This document shows, in pieces, positions 1 to 7,395 of a stretch of DNA of 16,863 nt (positions are counted from its first letter, which is position 1; each line of letters starts with the position of its first letter). Origin of the DNA: JAAYKS01 sp964479435. GTDB lineage: Bacteria > Bacillota > Clostridia > Saccharofermentanales > UBA5734. The translations under genes were made by a program, and so were the position numbers. The DNA lies in contig CAYZME010000041.1 in assembly GCA_964479435.1 (NCBI GenBank), positions 1-16,863 of the forward strand. The letters run 5' to 3'. Below the pieces are notes generated by a model. The model was not told the origin of the DNA, did no database searches, and worked only from the letters and a program-made list of their open reading frames with translations.

Positions 1-21
1 AATGCTGCAGGAGGACCAACC

Positions 22-1122
22 ATGAAATTTGTCTGCGCCAAAGAATCCTTGGTCGAAGCCATTTCGACCGTTCAAAAAAGCATCGCGCCGCGGACACCGC
101 TGCCTATCCTCGAAGGCATTCTCATAGAAGCCGGCGAGGCTGTGAAGCTGACCGGGTACGATCTGGAGACCGGCATCGAATGCACCCTTGTGGCGGACGT
201 CATGTCCGAGGGCAGTATTGTCATCAATGCCCGCATGTTTGGCGAAATCGCGCGCAAGCTGCCGGAAAGTGTAGTCGCCATCGAGAGCGGTGCCAATCAT
301 ACCGTGACCATCGAAAGCGGCGCGGCCCGTTTTACGATCAAATGCATGGCGGCGGAGAATTATCCCAAACTGCCGCTGGTTGAAGAATCAGAACGCATTT
401 CCTTGCCGCAAAAAATGCTGCGCGAGATGATCCGTCAAACCTTGTTTGCGGTCAGCAGCGATGAAAGCCGCCCGATTCTCAACGGCTGCTTTATCAAGTG
501 CGAGGAAAAAGTGGTGGAGATGGTCGCCATCGACGGCTTCCGTTTGGCGTTGCGGCGCAGCGAAGTCAGCGAGGATGTGCGCGCGATGTCGTTTATCGTC
601 CCGGGCAAAGCGATGAATGAAACGGGGCGGATTCTGGACAATGTCGACGACCCGGTTGAGATCTACTCGACTCAGAATCATATCCTGTTTGACACCGGTA
701 AAGTCAGATTGGTTTCGCGTCTGATACAGGGCGAATACATGAATTATCACAGTTTTATTCCCACCGCGGCGGAAACCACAATCGTGATTTCCACGCAGGT
801 CTTTTTGTCAGCCATGGAGCGCGCCTCGCTGATTATTACGACGGATGAGCGCCGGTATCCGGTGCGTTTGGCCACGGATAATGATGAGGTTCTGGTGATC
901 AGCGCCAATACCGACGTCGGCGCGATGCGGGAAGAAATCGCGATTTCCTCGCTGGGCGCCACCATCGACATCGACTTCAATCCCAAATACTTCCTGGACG
1001 CGCTCAAAGCCATCGACGACGAGGAGATTTCGGTGGTGTTCAACGGCAGCTTGGGACCGTGTGTGATTCGGCCGGTCGAAGAAAACCAGTTTGCTTATCT
1101 TGTGTTGCCTCTGCGCAAATAA
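22..1122 (+). CDS. dnaN: DNA polymerase III subunit beta (sliding clamp)
   Basis: This is the ring-shaped processivity clamp that tethers the replicative polymerase to DNA and acts as a docking platform for other replication and repair proteins. The 366-residue product has the usual length for the family, which is built from three similar domains (roughly residues 1-120, 128-245 and 247-366 here). Recognisable family features are the N-terminal MKFVCAKESL start, the SRLIQGEYMNYHSFIP stretch in the second domain, and a C-terminal VLPLRK end matching the conserved tail near the peptide-binding cleft. The start is fixed by a perfect AGGAGG at 9-14, seven bases before the ATG. dnaA would be expected upstream of the window. 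recF follows after 70 bases; no S4-domain gene lies between them, although many Bacillota have one there. Identification is firm. Confidence 0.98.
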   Translation: MKFVCAKESLVEAISTVQKSIAPRTPLPILEGILIEAGEAVKLTGYDLETGIECTLVADVMSEGSIVINARMFGEIARKLPESVVAIESGANHTVTIESGAARFTIKCMAAENYPKLPLVEESERISLPQKMLREMIRQTLFAVSSDESRPILNGCFIKCEEKVVEMVAIDGFRLALRRSEVSEDVRAMSFIVPGKAMNETGRILDNVDDPVEIYSTQNHILFDTGKVRLVSRLIQGEYMNYHSFIPTAAETTIVISTQVFLSAMERASLIITTDERRYPVRLATDNDEVLVISANTDVGAMREEIAISSLGATIDIDFNPKYFLDALKAIDDEEISVVFNGSLGPCVIRPVEENQFAYLVLPLRK

Positions 1123-1192
1123 GTGGCGGCACCGCGACAGCTGACAGGAATCGGGAAGCGGCAGGCGTGCGCGCTGCCGGACGACAGTTGAC

Positions 1193-2419
1193 ATGCAAGT
1201 CACACGGATTGAACTGCGCGATTTTCGCAATTATCAAAAATTGGAACTGGCGGTCCAGCCGGGCATCAACGTTTTTTTTGGCGACAATGGCCAAGGCAAG
1301 ACCAACTTACTGGAGGCCATCTATTTGTGCGCGTGCGCGCGGTCGCACCGGACTTCGCGGGATGTGGATCTGATCCGCAAAGGCGCGGACGCGTACACAG
1401 TCGGTCTGCGTTTTCTTGATACGCGTGGGTATGAGGAAACCATCGATGTTTCCTACCTGGACGCGTTACCCGGAGATCCACAGCGCGTTCGCCCGACGCG
1501 GATTGTCACGCGGGATGATGTCAAACTGCATCGTATCGCCGACATGATGGGCGTCTTTAACGCGGTTATTTTTGCCCCGGAAGACCTGATGCTCGTCAAA
1601 GAAGGACCGGCGAACCGGCGCCGTTATATGGATATTCTGCTGTCACAAGTCCGTTCTTCCTATTTTTATGACCTGCAGGTTTTCCAAAAAATCTTACAGC
1701 AGCGCAACCGTCTCCTCAAATCGATGCGCGAGGTGTTGCAGGATCCGTCTGGCGCCCACACCGCGAGCGATCAGCAGCAGCTGGATGTCTGGGATACCTC
1801 TTTGGCCGGCGCCTCCGCCCGGGTGATCCATCAACGGATGCGTTATGCCGCGCGCATCGCGGAAAAGGCGGAAATTTACCACGGAAAGATCTCCAACGAA
1901 AAAGAAATGTTTTCTGTTAAATACCGCACCGTAACGGGGGTTCGCCCGGAAATGAGCGTGGAGCAGATCGCCGATCATCTTTATCGCCGCCAAAAATCAA
2001 TGATTCACGATGATATTCAACGCGGACTGACGGCGACGGGGCCCCATCGGGATGATCTGGAATTGACACTGGATGGCAATCACATGCGGTTGTACGCCTC
2101 CCAGGGGCAACAGCGCTCGGCCGTCCTGGCCCTCAAACTGGCCGAATTGGCCATCGTCCGCGAAGAAACCGGGGACACGCCGGTGCTCCTGCTTGACGAT
2201 GTGATGTCGGAATTGGACACCCACCGTCGCACCGCGCTGCTGGAAGGGATGCGCGACGCGCAGGTGTTCGTGACGTGTACAGAAGCCGGGCACATCGGCA
2301 ACCAATTGGATGTTTTATCTGAAAGGGGCGCCAGGAAGCCCATCTATTATTATCATGTGCATGCCGGGCAGGTGGAGGCACTGGGAGAACGACCTTTTTC
2401 GCCAGAAACCGGCCCGTGA
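1193..2419 (+). CDS. recF: DNA replication and repair protein RecF
   Basis: RecF is an SMC-like ATPase that helps load RecA at single-strand gaps and stalled forks, working with RecO and RecR. The protein has a Walker A motif GDNGQGKTN at residues 30-38, an ABC-type signature SQGQQRS at 303-309, and Walker B LLLDDVMSELD ending at residue 342, with D335 and D336 as the metal and catalytic acidic pair. At 408 residues it is longer than the usual 360-375; the extra length is partly a C-terminal tail after the Walker B region. The ATG at 1193 matches the family start (MQVTRIELRDFRNY), but no good Shine-Dalgarno precedes it. A 6-bp hairpin (1159-1164 with 1174-1179) lies just upstream, so translation may be weak or coupled to dnaN. 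Identification is firm. Confidence 0.97.
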   Translation: MQVTRIELRDFRNYQKLELAVQPGINVFFGDNGQGKTNLLEAIYLCACARSHRTSRDVDLIRKGADAYTVGLRFLDTRGYEETIDVSYLDALPGDPQRVRPTRIVTRDDVKLHRIADMMGVFNAVIFAPEDLMLVKEGPANRRRYMDILLSQVRSSYFYDLQVFQKILQQRNRLLKSMREVLQDPSGAHTASDQQQLDVWDTSLAGASARVIHQRMRYAARIAEKAEIYHGKISNEKEMFSVKYRTVTGVRPEMSVEQIADHLYRRQKSMIHDDIQRGLTATGPHRDDLELTLDGNHMRLYASQGQQRSAVLALKLAELAIVREETGDTPVLLLDDVMSELDTHRRTALLEGMRDAQVFVTCTEAGHIGNQLDVLSERGARKPIYYYHVHAGQVEALGERPFSPETGP

Positions 2420-2460
2420 GCAAGCGGCTGGGGACCGGCGCGAAGAACGTCCATTCTGCC

Positions 2461-2485
2461 CCTGTGATATACCCTGTGATATAAT
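2461..2485 (+). promoter_or_regulatory. Candidate extended -10 promoter for remB-gyrB
   Basis: A consensus TATAAT lies at 2480-2485, preceded by TG at 2477-2478 and one base, which gives an extended -10 element. No good -35 is visible at 17 bases, as expected for extended -10 promoters. The element sits in a short tandem repeat of CCTGTGATATA (2461-2471 and, less the final context, 2473-2483). It lies 44 bases before the remB start and after the recF stop, so it would let remB and gyrB be transcribed independently of dnaN-recF. Confidence 0.5.
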
Positions 2486-2528
2486 AAAGTGTATTCCTGA
2501 GACCAAAGAAAGGATCGACACAAAGCCC

Positions 2529-2804
2529 ATGTATGTCCACATCGGCGGGGAGGCAAGTCTCCCCGATTCTTGTGTTATCGGGGTGTTTGATCTGGACGCT
2601 ACGACCCATAAGGGTTCGGCGACACATGCTTTTTTGGCACGCGCGGAGGACGTAGGCAACCTGGAAGTGGTTTCGCCCGAATTACCCCGTTCTTTTGTCT
2701 TGACGTCGGCGCGCGTGTATTTGACACCGGTTACCACATCCACACTCAGACGCCGGTTTGCCGCCGGCGCGCACCGCTTGCACGCGCGGCGCGTCAGAAA
2801 ATAA
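2529..2804 (+). CDS. remB: RemB-like extracellular matrix regulator (DUF370 family)
   Basis: This small protein of 91 residues resembles Bacillus subtilis RemB (YaaB), which is encoded at the same place, between recF and gyrB. Matching features are the MYVHIGG start, the IGVFDLD strand at residues 17-23, and the SFVLTS...VYLTPVTTSTLRRR region at 55-76, ending in an arginine-rich basic tail (RRFAAGAHRLHARRVRK). In B. subtilis, RemA/RemB proteins affect biofilm matrix gene expression and RemA binds DNA; a DNA-binding role here is inferred from family and charge only. The open frame continues upstream into recF, but the ATG at 2529 gives the family-like N-terminus. An AAAGGA at 2509-2514 is rather distant (14 bases). 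It is probably co-transcribed with gyrB, 88 bases downstream. Confidence 0.82.
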   Translation: MYVHIGGEASLPDSCVIGVFDLDATTHKGSATHAFLARAEDVGNLEVVSPELPRSFVLTSARVYLTPVTTSTLRRRFAAGAHRLHARRVRK

Positions 2805-2892
2805 CAAAATTGCCGGCCTGCCCCGATCGCGCGCCGCGAGGAGCGATCTACAAAGGAAGGGAGGCCACCTTCAGTAAAGGGATGAGCAAATC

Positions 2893-5010
2893 ATGATGCA
2901 ACACAACCGAATCAAGACGAGCATTCAGTATGCGTCTGAAAATTTATCCACCCCGGCCCAGTCGCCGCAGGAGCCGCATGAGGCGGCCGACGATCTGGAT
3001 GAGGTCACCAATCAGGCAACCGACCCGCGCGCGCTCAAAGACGATGATTTTCAAGAGCAAAACGAAGAACTGGCGCAAGTTTGGGCGGCGCAGGATCAGT
3101 TTGATACTTCCAGCACCGCGGCCTATAACGAGAGCGATATCCAGGTCCTGGAGGGTCTGGAAGCGGTCCGCAAACGCCCGGGGATGTACATTGGCGATAC
3201 AACGACACGTGGTTTGCACCATCTGGTTTATGAAATTGTCGCGAACTCGGTCGACGAAGCCCTGGCGGGGCGTTGCGACCGCATCGAAGTGACGGTCCAG
3301 CCGGATAACTCTGTCACCATCGCCGACAATGGCAGCGGCATACCGGTTGGCATTCACCAGCAGATGGGAATCCCGACCGTCGAAGTGGTGCACACGATGT
3401 TGCATGCCGGCGGCAAATTTGGCGGCGGCGCGTATAGTGTTTCCGGCGGACTGCACGGCGTGGGCGCTTCTGTCGTCAACGCGTTGGCCGAATGGATGGA
3501 AGTCGATGTCGCGCGCGACGATTTGCTCTATCGCATCCGTTTTGAGCGCGGTCAGACCGTCAGTCCTTTACAGGTGGTGGGGGAAAGCACAAAGACCGGC
3601 ACCATCACGCGCTTTCGGCCCGATCCGGAGATCTTTCCTGACATCCATTTTGATTTCGACGCGATGATCACCCGTTATCGTGAAATGGCTTTTCTCAACA
3701 AAGAGGTGACGATTGTCTTGCGCGACGAACGGCAAACACCGGCGCCGGAGAAAACGCTCCATTACGACGGCGGAATTATATCGTTTGTTGAATATCTAAA
3801 TAAAAATAGAGAACCGCTCTACAAAATGCCGATTTACTTCGCTTCCCGCAGCGGCGATTGTTATGTGGAAGTCGCCATCCAATATAACGACGGATATGCG
3901 GAAAATGTTTATTCATATGCCAACAATATCGCCACGATAGAAGGCGGAACCCACTTGACCGGTTTCCGCGCGGCTCTGACCAAGGTGGTCAACGACTACG
4001 CCCGCAAATACAAGTTGCTAAAAGACAATGACCGCAACTTGCAGGGCGAGGATGTGCGCGAGGGACTGGCAGCGATCATCAGCGTGAAATTGCCGGAGCC
4101 CCAGTTTGAGGGGCAGACCAAAACCAAATTGGGTAACAGCGAGATACGCACGTTGGTCGAATCCGTGATGAATGACCGGCTGGCGACGTATCTGGAGGAA
4201 AACCCGGCGGTCGCGCGGACGACCATCGATAAGTGTCTCTCCGCTTCGCGGGCGCGCGACGCGGCTCGCAAAGCGCGGGATATGACACGGCGCAAGAACG
4301 CGCTGGAATCCAATGCTTTGCCGGGCAAACTGGCGGATTGTCAGGAGAAAGACCCGCGCTTTTGCGAACTGTTCATTGTCGAGGGAGATTCGGCGGGCGG
4401 GACCGCCAAACAAGGGCGCGAGCGCAAATATCAGGCGATCCTGCCTTTGTGGGGCAAAATGCTCAACGTCGAGAAAGCGCGGATCGATCGCGTGTATGGC
4501 AATGAGAAACTGCAGCCGGTGATCATGGCGTTGGGCGCCGGGATCGGCTCGGATTTTGACACCAGCAAACTCCGTTACCATAAGGTGATCATTATGGCCG
4601 ACGCCGATGTCGACGGATCACATATTCGTACGTTGCTGCTGACATTCTTTTTCCGTTACATGCCCGAACTGGTCAAGGAAGGTCACGTCTATCTGGCCAG
4701 CCCGCCGCTCTATCGCGTGTATGAAGGAAATAAATCCTTCTACGCGTATGACGAAGAAGACATTATGGCCATCAAAGAGGAGACCGGTTGGGCGGAGCCC
4801 AAGTTGCAACGATTTAAAGGGCTGGGCGAAATGAGCGCCGACCAGTTGTGGGAGACGACGATGAACCCCCTGACCCGAAAACTGTTGCAGGTTAACCTAG
4901 CCGACATTCAACAGGCGGATGAAGTCTTTACTTTGCTGATGGGGGATAAAGTCGAGCCGCGCAAAGAGTTTATCCATATCAACGCGCGTTTCGCGCATGC
5001 GGACATCTAG
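2893..5010 (+). CDS. gyrB: DNA gyrase subunit B with N-terminal extension
   Basis: This is the ATPase subunit of DNA gyrase, which introduces negative supercoils together with GyrA. The GHKL ATPase domain starts at about residue 78 (YNESDIQVLEGLEAV, then RKRPGMYIG). E114 and N118 in the YEIVANSVDEA segment match the catalytic glutamate and the magnesium-binding asparagine. The TOPRIM domain has FIVEGDSAGG with E497 and the DADVDGSH motif at 570-577. The C-terminal QRFKGLGEM at 639-647 and GDKVEPRKEFI close to the end are typical of GyrB. The product has 705 residues, about 65 more than the usual short GyrB; the excess is an acidic, low-complexity segment before residue 78. No later in-frame ATG before the conserved domain fits, so the extension seems real. 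The start follows AAAGGG at 2875-2880. gyrA does not follow. Confidence 0.97.
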   Translation: MMQHNRIKTSIQYASENLSTPAQSPQEPHEAADDLDEVTNQATDPRALKDDDFQEQNEELAQVWAAQDQFDTSSTAAYNESDIQVLEGLEAVRKRPGMYIGDTTTRGLHHLVYEIVANSVDEALAGRCDRIEVTVQPDNSVTIADNGSGIPVGIHQQMGIPTVEVVHTMLHAGGKFGGGAYSVSGGLHGVGASVVNALAEWMEVDVARDDLLYRIRFERGQTVSPLQVVGESTKTGTITRFRPDPEIFPDIHFDFDAMITRYREMAFLNKEVTIVLRDERQTPAPEKTLHYDGGIISFVEYLNKNREPLYKMPIYFASRSGDCYVEVAIQYNDGYAENVYSYANNIATIEGGTHLTGFRAALTKVVNDYARKYKLLKDNDRNLQGEDVREGLAAIISVKLPEPQFEGQTKTKLGNSEIRTLVESVMNDRLATYLEENPAVARTTIDKCLSASRARDAARKARDMTRRKNALESNALPGKLADCQEKDPRFCELFIVEGDSAGGTAKQGRERKYQAILPLWGKMLNVEKARIDRVYGNEKLQPVIMALGAGIGSDFDTSKLRYHKVIIMADADVDGSHIRTLLLTFFFRYMPELVKEGHVYLASPPLYRVYEGNKSFYAYDEEDIMAIKEETGWAEPKLQRFKGLGEMSADQLWETTMNPLTRKLLQVNLADIQQADEVFTLLMGDKVEPRKEFIHINARFAHADI

Positions 5011-5041
5011 GCATATCCGGAGAAGATGAATCTGACAGAGG

Positions 5042-5073
5042 GCGCGATGTTTCATGTGAAACATCGCGCTTTT
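5042..5073 (+). terminator. gyrB terminator-like hairpin containing a parS-like core
   Basis: Thirty-one bases after the gyrB stop, the arm GCGCGATGTTTCA (5042-5054) is perfectly complementary to TGAAACATCGCGC (5057-5069), with only two bases between the arms. Four Ts follow at 5070-5073. This fits an intrinsic terminator for gyrB, although the T-tract is short. The centre of the same inverted repeat is the parS-like sequence listed separately, so the element may be bifunctional. Confidence 0.6.
5048..5063. promoter_or_regulatory. parS-like ParB binding site (gyrB-parA spacer)
   Basis: TGTTTCATGTGAAACA differs from the canonical bacterial parS TGTTTCACGTGAAACA at one base (C to T at position 8). 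ParB dimers bind such near-palindromes and spread from them to build the origin segregation complex. The site is 137 bases upstream of parA and close to the replication origin genes, as expected for parS. The mismatch lies in the central CACGTG, so affinity may be reduced. Confidence 0.75.
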
Positions 5074-5153
5074 CAAATTCACCGTGTTCTGCACAGGCAA
5101 GGTGTTTTCGCCTCTTTTGCGGAGCTGAAGCAGCCGAAAAGGGCAGATTAGTG

Positions 5154-5162
5154 TGATAGAAT
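5154..5162 (+). promoter_or_regulatory. Candidate extended -10 promoter of parAB
   Basis: TAGAAT at 5157-5162 is preceded by TG at 5154-5155 and one base, forming an extended -10 element. The -35 position 17 bases upstream (5134-5139, CCGAAA) matches the consensus at only three of six bases. Transcription would start about 30 bases before the parA ATG. The TGTGATA context is the same as in the candidate remB promoter. Confidence 0.5.
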
Positions 5163-5199
5163 GATGCCGATGCGCAGAGGGATGTAAGGAGCATAGAAG

Positions 5200-5967
5200 A
5201 TGGGGCACATATTAGCGATCGTCAATCAAAAAGGGGGCGTGGGCAAAACCACGACCAGCGTCAACCTCGCCGCGTATTTGGCCAGAAACAGAAAGAAAAC
5301 ATTGCTCATCGACGCCGATCCGCAAGGGAATTCCACCAGTGGGGTGGGAAAAGTTAAAAAGACGCTTGCAAGCACCTCCTATGACGTGCTGATCAATCAA
5401 TTGCCAATCCAGGAAGCCATCATGGAAACCGGGCGCAAAAACCTGTGGCTGTGTCCGAGCAATATCAATCTGGCCGGTGCGGAAGTGGAACTGGTCGATC
5501 TTTTTTCACGTGAAACAAGATTGAAAGAGGCCATCGCGCCGGTGGCCGAGTCGTATGACTTTATTCTGATCGATTGTCCGCCCTCATTGGGCCTCATCAC
5601 CCTCAACGCGCTGACAGCCGCTACCGGCGTGCTGGTGCCGATTCAAAGTGAATATTACGCGTTGGAAGGCCTTACGCAATTGATGGAAACCGTAAATCTA
5701 GTGCGCAGGCAGCTCAACACCCAGTTGGAAATATTTGGCGTCCTGATGACGATGTACGACAAACGGACGCAATTGGCACGCCAGGTTGCGGCCGATGTGC
5801 AAAATGTGTTTGGCGAAAAAGTGTTTCGCACCATCATTCCACGCAATGTGCGTCTCAGTGAAGCACCCAGCTTCGGTTTGACGATCTGGGAATACGATCG
5901 AAAATCCAAAGGATCTGCAGCCTATCATGAATTGGCCCGTGAAGTGATCAAACGGGCCGGGCGCTAA
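5200..5967 (+). CDS. parA: Chromosome partitioning ATPase ParA (Soj)
   Basis: ParA/Soj is a deviant Walker A ATPase that binds DNA as an ATP dimer and, with ParB and parS, separates replicated origins; in Bacillota it also influences DnaA activity. The 255-residue protein has the usual Soj length. It shows the deviant Walker A KGGVGKTT at residues 11-18 with signature lysine K11, the Walker A' segment LLIDADPQGN with D38 and D40, and Walker B FILIDCPPS with D125. The start is set by AAGGAG at 5186-5191, eight bases before the ATG. parB follows after a 12-base gap. Residues 101-106 (LFSRET) are encoded by a parS-like sequence, so the gene carries a binding site for its own partner protein. Confidence 0.97.
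   Translation: MGHILAIVNQKGGVGKTTTSVNLAAYLARNRKKTLLIDADPQGNSTSGVGKVKKTLASTSYDVLINQLPIQEAIMETGRKNLWLCPSNINLAGAEVELVDLFSRETRLKEAIAPVAESYDFILIDCPPSLGLITLNALTAATGVLVPIQSEYYALEGLTQLMETVNLVRRQLNTQLEIFGVLMTMYDKRTQLARQVAADVQNVFGEKVFRTIIPRNVRLSEAPSFGLTIWEYDRKSKGSAAYHELAREVIKRAGR
5502..5517. promoter_or_regulatory. parS-like ParB binding site inside parA
   Basis: TTTTTCACGTGAAACA matches the canonical parS at 15 of 16 bases (G to T at position 2) and keeps the central CACGTG and the intact GTGAAACA half. It lies within the parA coding sequence at codons 101-106. Intragenic parS sites are known; B. subtilis has one inside spo0J itself. Together with the site at 5048-5063 this gives two parS-like sites 454 bases apart. 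Confidence 0.78.
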
Positions 5968-5979
5968 GGAGGGCACCAG

Positions 5980-6915
5980 ATGGCGAACTCATCCACAACC
6001 AAAAGCCAGACAAAGGCAACAGGCGTAAAAAAGGCGCCAACGCGCCCGGCCGGCCGGAAAACAGCCTCCAAAGGCCTGGGCAAGGGATTGGGCGCCTTGT
6101 TGTCGCTGGAATCGGTCTCGTTGGAGGTCCGTGACGCCATTGTTATGCTGCCCATTCATGATCTGAACCCCAATGTGGATCAGCCAAGAAAACACTTCGA
6201 CAAAGAACGCTTACAGGATCTGGCGGACTCGATCGCGCAAAATGGCGTCATTCAGCCGATCATCGCTACCCGCTACGAAAGCGGCTACAAGATTGTCGCC
6301 GGCGAGCGGCGCTGGCGCGCGGCCCGGCTGGCGGGCTTAAAGACCATTCCGACCATTGTGCGCGAATTGACAGACGCGCAGGTGCTGGAACAAGCCCTGA
6401 TTGAAAATATCCAGCGCCAGGACCTGAACCCGATCGAAGAAGCGATGGCTTTGGAGAAACTGATGGACGACCATCAGATGACACAGGAACATCTTTCGAC
6501 CATGATCGGCCGTAGCCGGCCCGCCATCGCCAACACCGTGCGCCTGTTGAAGCTGAGTGACGCGGTTAAGGAACTGGTCATATCCGAGGAGATGACCGCG
6601 GGCCATGCGCGCGCGCTCCTTGGTTTGCCGGAGGTGAAAGCCCAGGAGCAGGCGGCCCACACCGTACTAAAAAAAGGACTCAATGTGCGGCAGACGGAAG
6701 CGATGGTCAAAAGCATGTTGCGCAGCCGCAAGAAAGCGGACACGCCGCGGGTGGACGCGGAGATTACCGCCAATGTGCGCGATTTGGAGCAACGTTTGCG
6801 ATCCTGTCTGGGCACAAAAGTCGCGATTCAAGACCGCAACAAAAAAGGGAAAATTGTCATCGACTATTATTCCTATGAAGAGCTGGATCGCATTTTGGAA
6901 AAAATAGGCATATAG
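5980..6915 (+). CDS. parB: Chromosome partitioning protein ParB (Spo0J)
   Basis: ParB/Spo0J is a CTP-dependent DNA clamp that loads at parS, spreads along DNA, and recruits ParA and SMC. In the 311-residue protein, an N-terminal tail rich in Lys, Thr and Ala (residues 1-33) precedes LGKGLGALLS (the ParA-contacting segment of the family, near residues 33-42). The CTP-binding domain has DQPRKHF (67-73) and GERRWR at 108-113. The helix-turn-helix parS reader follows (MTQEHLSTMIGRSRPAI, 167-183) with TAGHARALLGL after it, and a C-terminal dimerisation region ends in YYSYEELDRILEKI. The ribosome binding site AAGGAGGG at 5966-5973 overlaps the parA stop codon, which shows tight operon coupling. Cognate parS-like sites lie at 5048 and 5502. 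Confidence 0.97.
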   Translation: MANSSTTKSQTKATGVKKAPTRPAGRKTASKGLGKGLGALLSLESVSLEVRDAIVMLPIHDLNPNVDQPRKHFDKERLQDLADSIAQNGVIQPIIATRYESGYKIVAGERRWRAARLAGLKTIPTIVRELTDAQVLEQALIENIQRQDLNPIEEAMALEKLMDDHQMTQEHLSTMIGRSRPAIANTVRLLKLSDAVKELVISEEMTAGHARALLGLPEVKAQEQAAHTVLKKGLNVRQTEAMVKSMLRSRKKADTPRVDAEITANVRDLEQRLRSCLGTKVAIQDRNKKGKIVIDYYSYEELDRILEKIGI

Positions 6916-6952
6916 CACATTATAATCTATATTAACTACAATAGATTTGAGA

Positions 6953-6981
6953 TTGACACGGAAACAGGCGCAATGTAGAAT
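6953..6981 (+). promoter_or_regulatory. Promoter of the tRNA-Ser pair
   Basis: A perfect -35 TTGACA (6953-6958) and a near-perfect -10 TAGAAT (6976-6981) are separated by exactly 17 bases. The element lies 36 bases upstream of the first mature tRNA end, as expected for a strong tRNA promoter. Upstream, the weak AT-rich inverted repeat AATCTAT (6924-6930) with ATAGATT (6941-6947) could end the parB message, but it is GC-poor and lacks a T-tract. Confidence 0.85.
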
Positions 6982-7017
6982 GCTAAACGTCGCCGGGGTT
7001 CGCCCGAGGCCAGATAA

Positions 7018-7105
7018 GGAGAGATGGCCGAGCGGCTGATGGCACTGGTCTTGAAAACCAGCGTGGTTCACGCCACCGTGGGTTCGACTCCCACTCTCTC
7101 CGCCA
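7018..7105 (+). tRNA. tRNA-Ser (anticodon UGA)
   Basis: The acceptor stem GGAGAGA (7018-7024) pairs with TCTCTCC (7095-7101). The discriminator is G, as usual for serine tRNAs, and the CCA end is encoded (7103-7105). The anticodon stem CTGGT/ACCAG encloses CTTGAAA with anticodon TGA at 7052-7054, reading UCA. A long class II variable arm (GTGGTTCACGCCAC region) and the T-loop GGTTCGACTCC are present. At 88 nt it has the length typical of class II tRNAs. Confidence 0.96.
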
Positions 7106-7113
7106 CATACAAC

Positions 7114-7156
7114 CAGCCGGTTCGCTTCTGAGCGGAGATAAAAAAGATACCGGCTG
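7114..7156 (+). other. Stem-loop between the two tRNA-Ser genes
   Basis: CAGCCGGT (7114-7121) pairs with ACCGGCTG (7149-7156), and a small inner hairpin CGCT-TCTG-AGCG (7123-7134) sits in its loop. No T-tract follows, so it is unlikely to terminate. It may separate the two tRNAs in the precursor and aid processing. No promoter is evident before the second tRNA, which supports co-transcription. Confidence 0.45.
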
Positions 7157-7190
7157 CTTACGAATAGGATTATATGCAAAACAGTCATTC

Positions 7191-7282
7191 GGAGAAGTAC
7201 CCAAGTCGGCCGAAGGGGACGGTTTGCTAAACCGTTAGTAGGGGCAACCCTAGCGAGGGTTCAAATCCCTCCTTCTCCGCCA
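7191..7282 (+). tRNA. tRNA-Ser (anticodon GCU)
   Basis: The acceptor stem GGAGAAG (7191-7197) pairs with CTTCTCC (7272-7278), the discriminator is G, and CCA is encoded at 7280-7282. The anticodon stem ACGGT/ACCGT encloses TTGCTAA with anticodon GCT at 7226-7228, reading AGC and AGU. A long variable arm (TAGTAGGGGCAACCCTA region) and T-loop GGTTCAAATCC are present, making a class II tRNA of 92 nt. Together with the UGA isoacceptor upstream it forms a serine tRNA pair. Confidence 0.96.
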
Positions 7283-7315
7283 AGTTCAAATCTTGTCATG
7301 GTTACGTGGCAAGTC

Positions 7316-7348
7316 GCCAAAAAGCCCAGTAAAACTGGGCTTTTTGGC
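7316..7348. terminator. Intrinsic terminator after the tRNA-Ser pair
   Basis: A 15-bp perfect stem (7316-7330 with 7334-7348) has an AAA loop. The stem core is AGCCCAGT/ACTGGGCT, with a run of five A on the left and five T on the right, so it can act in either direction. It lies 33 bases after the second tRNA and ends the transcription unit. Confidence 0.88.
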
Positions 7349-7395
7349 ATTCTGAGCCAAAGCTCGCGCCAACGGATTGAATTGGAATGTCCGAA

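Noticed and set aside
1159..1179. Hairpin between dnaN and recF as a dnaN terminator
   Set aside because: The stem is only 6 bp with a 9-base loop and no T-tract follows, so it is not a convincing intrinsic terminator.
2310..2528. An upstream extension of the remB frame into recF
   Set aside because: It overlaps the recF C-terminus and crosses the candidate promoter; the internal ATG at 2529 gives the family-typical start.
2944..2952. DnaA-box-like TTATCCACC (8 of 9 matches)
   Set aside because: It is a single copy inside the gyrB coding sequence with no cluster or AT-rich unwinding region; the origin more likely lies upstream of dnaN near dnaA.
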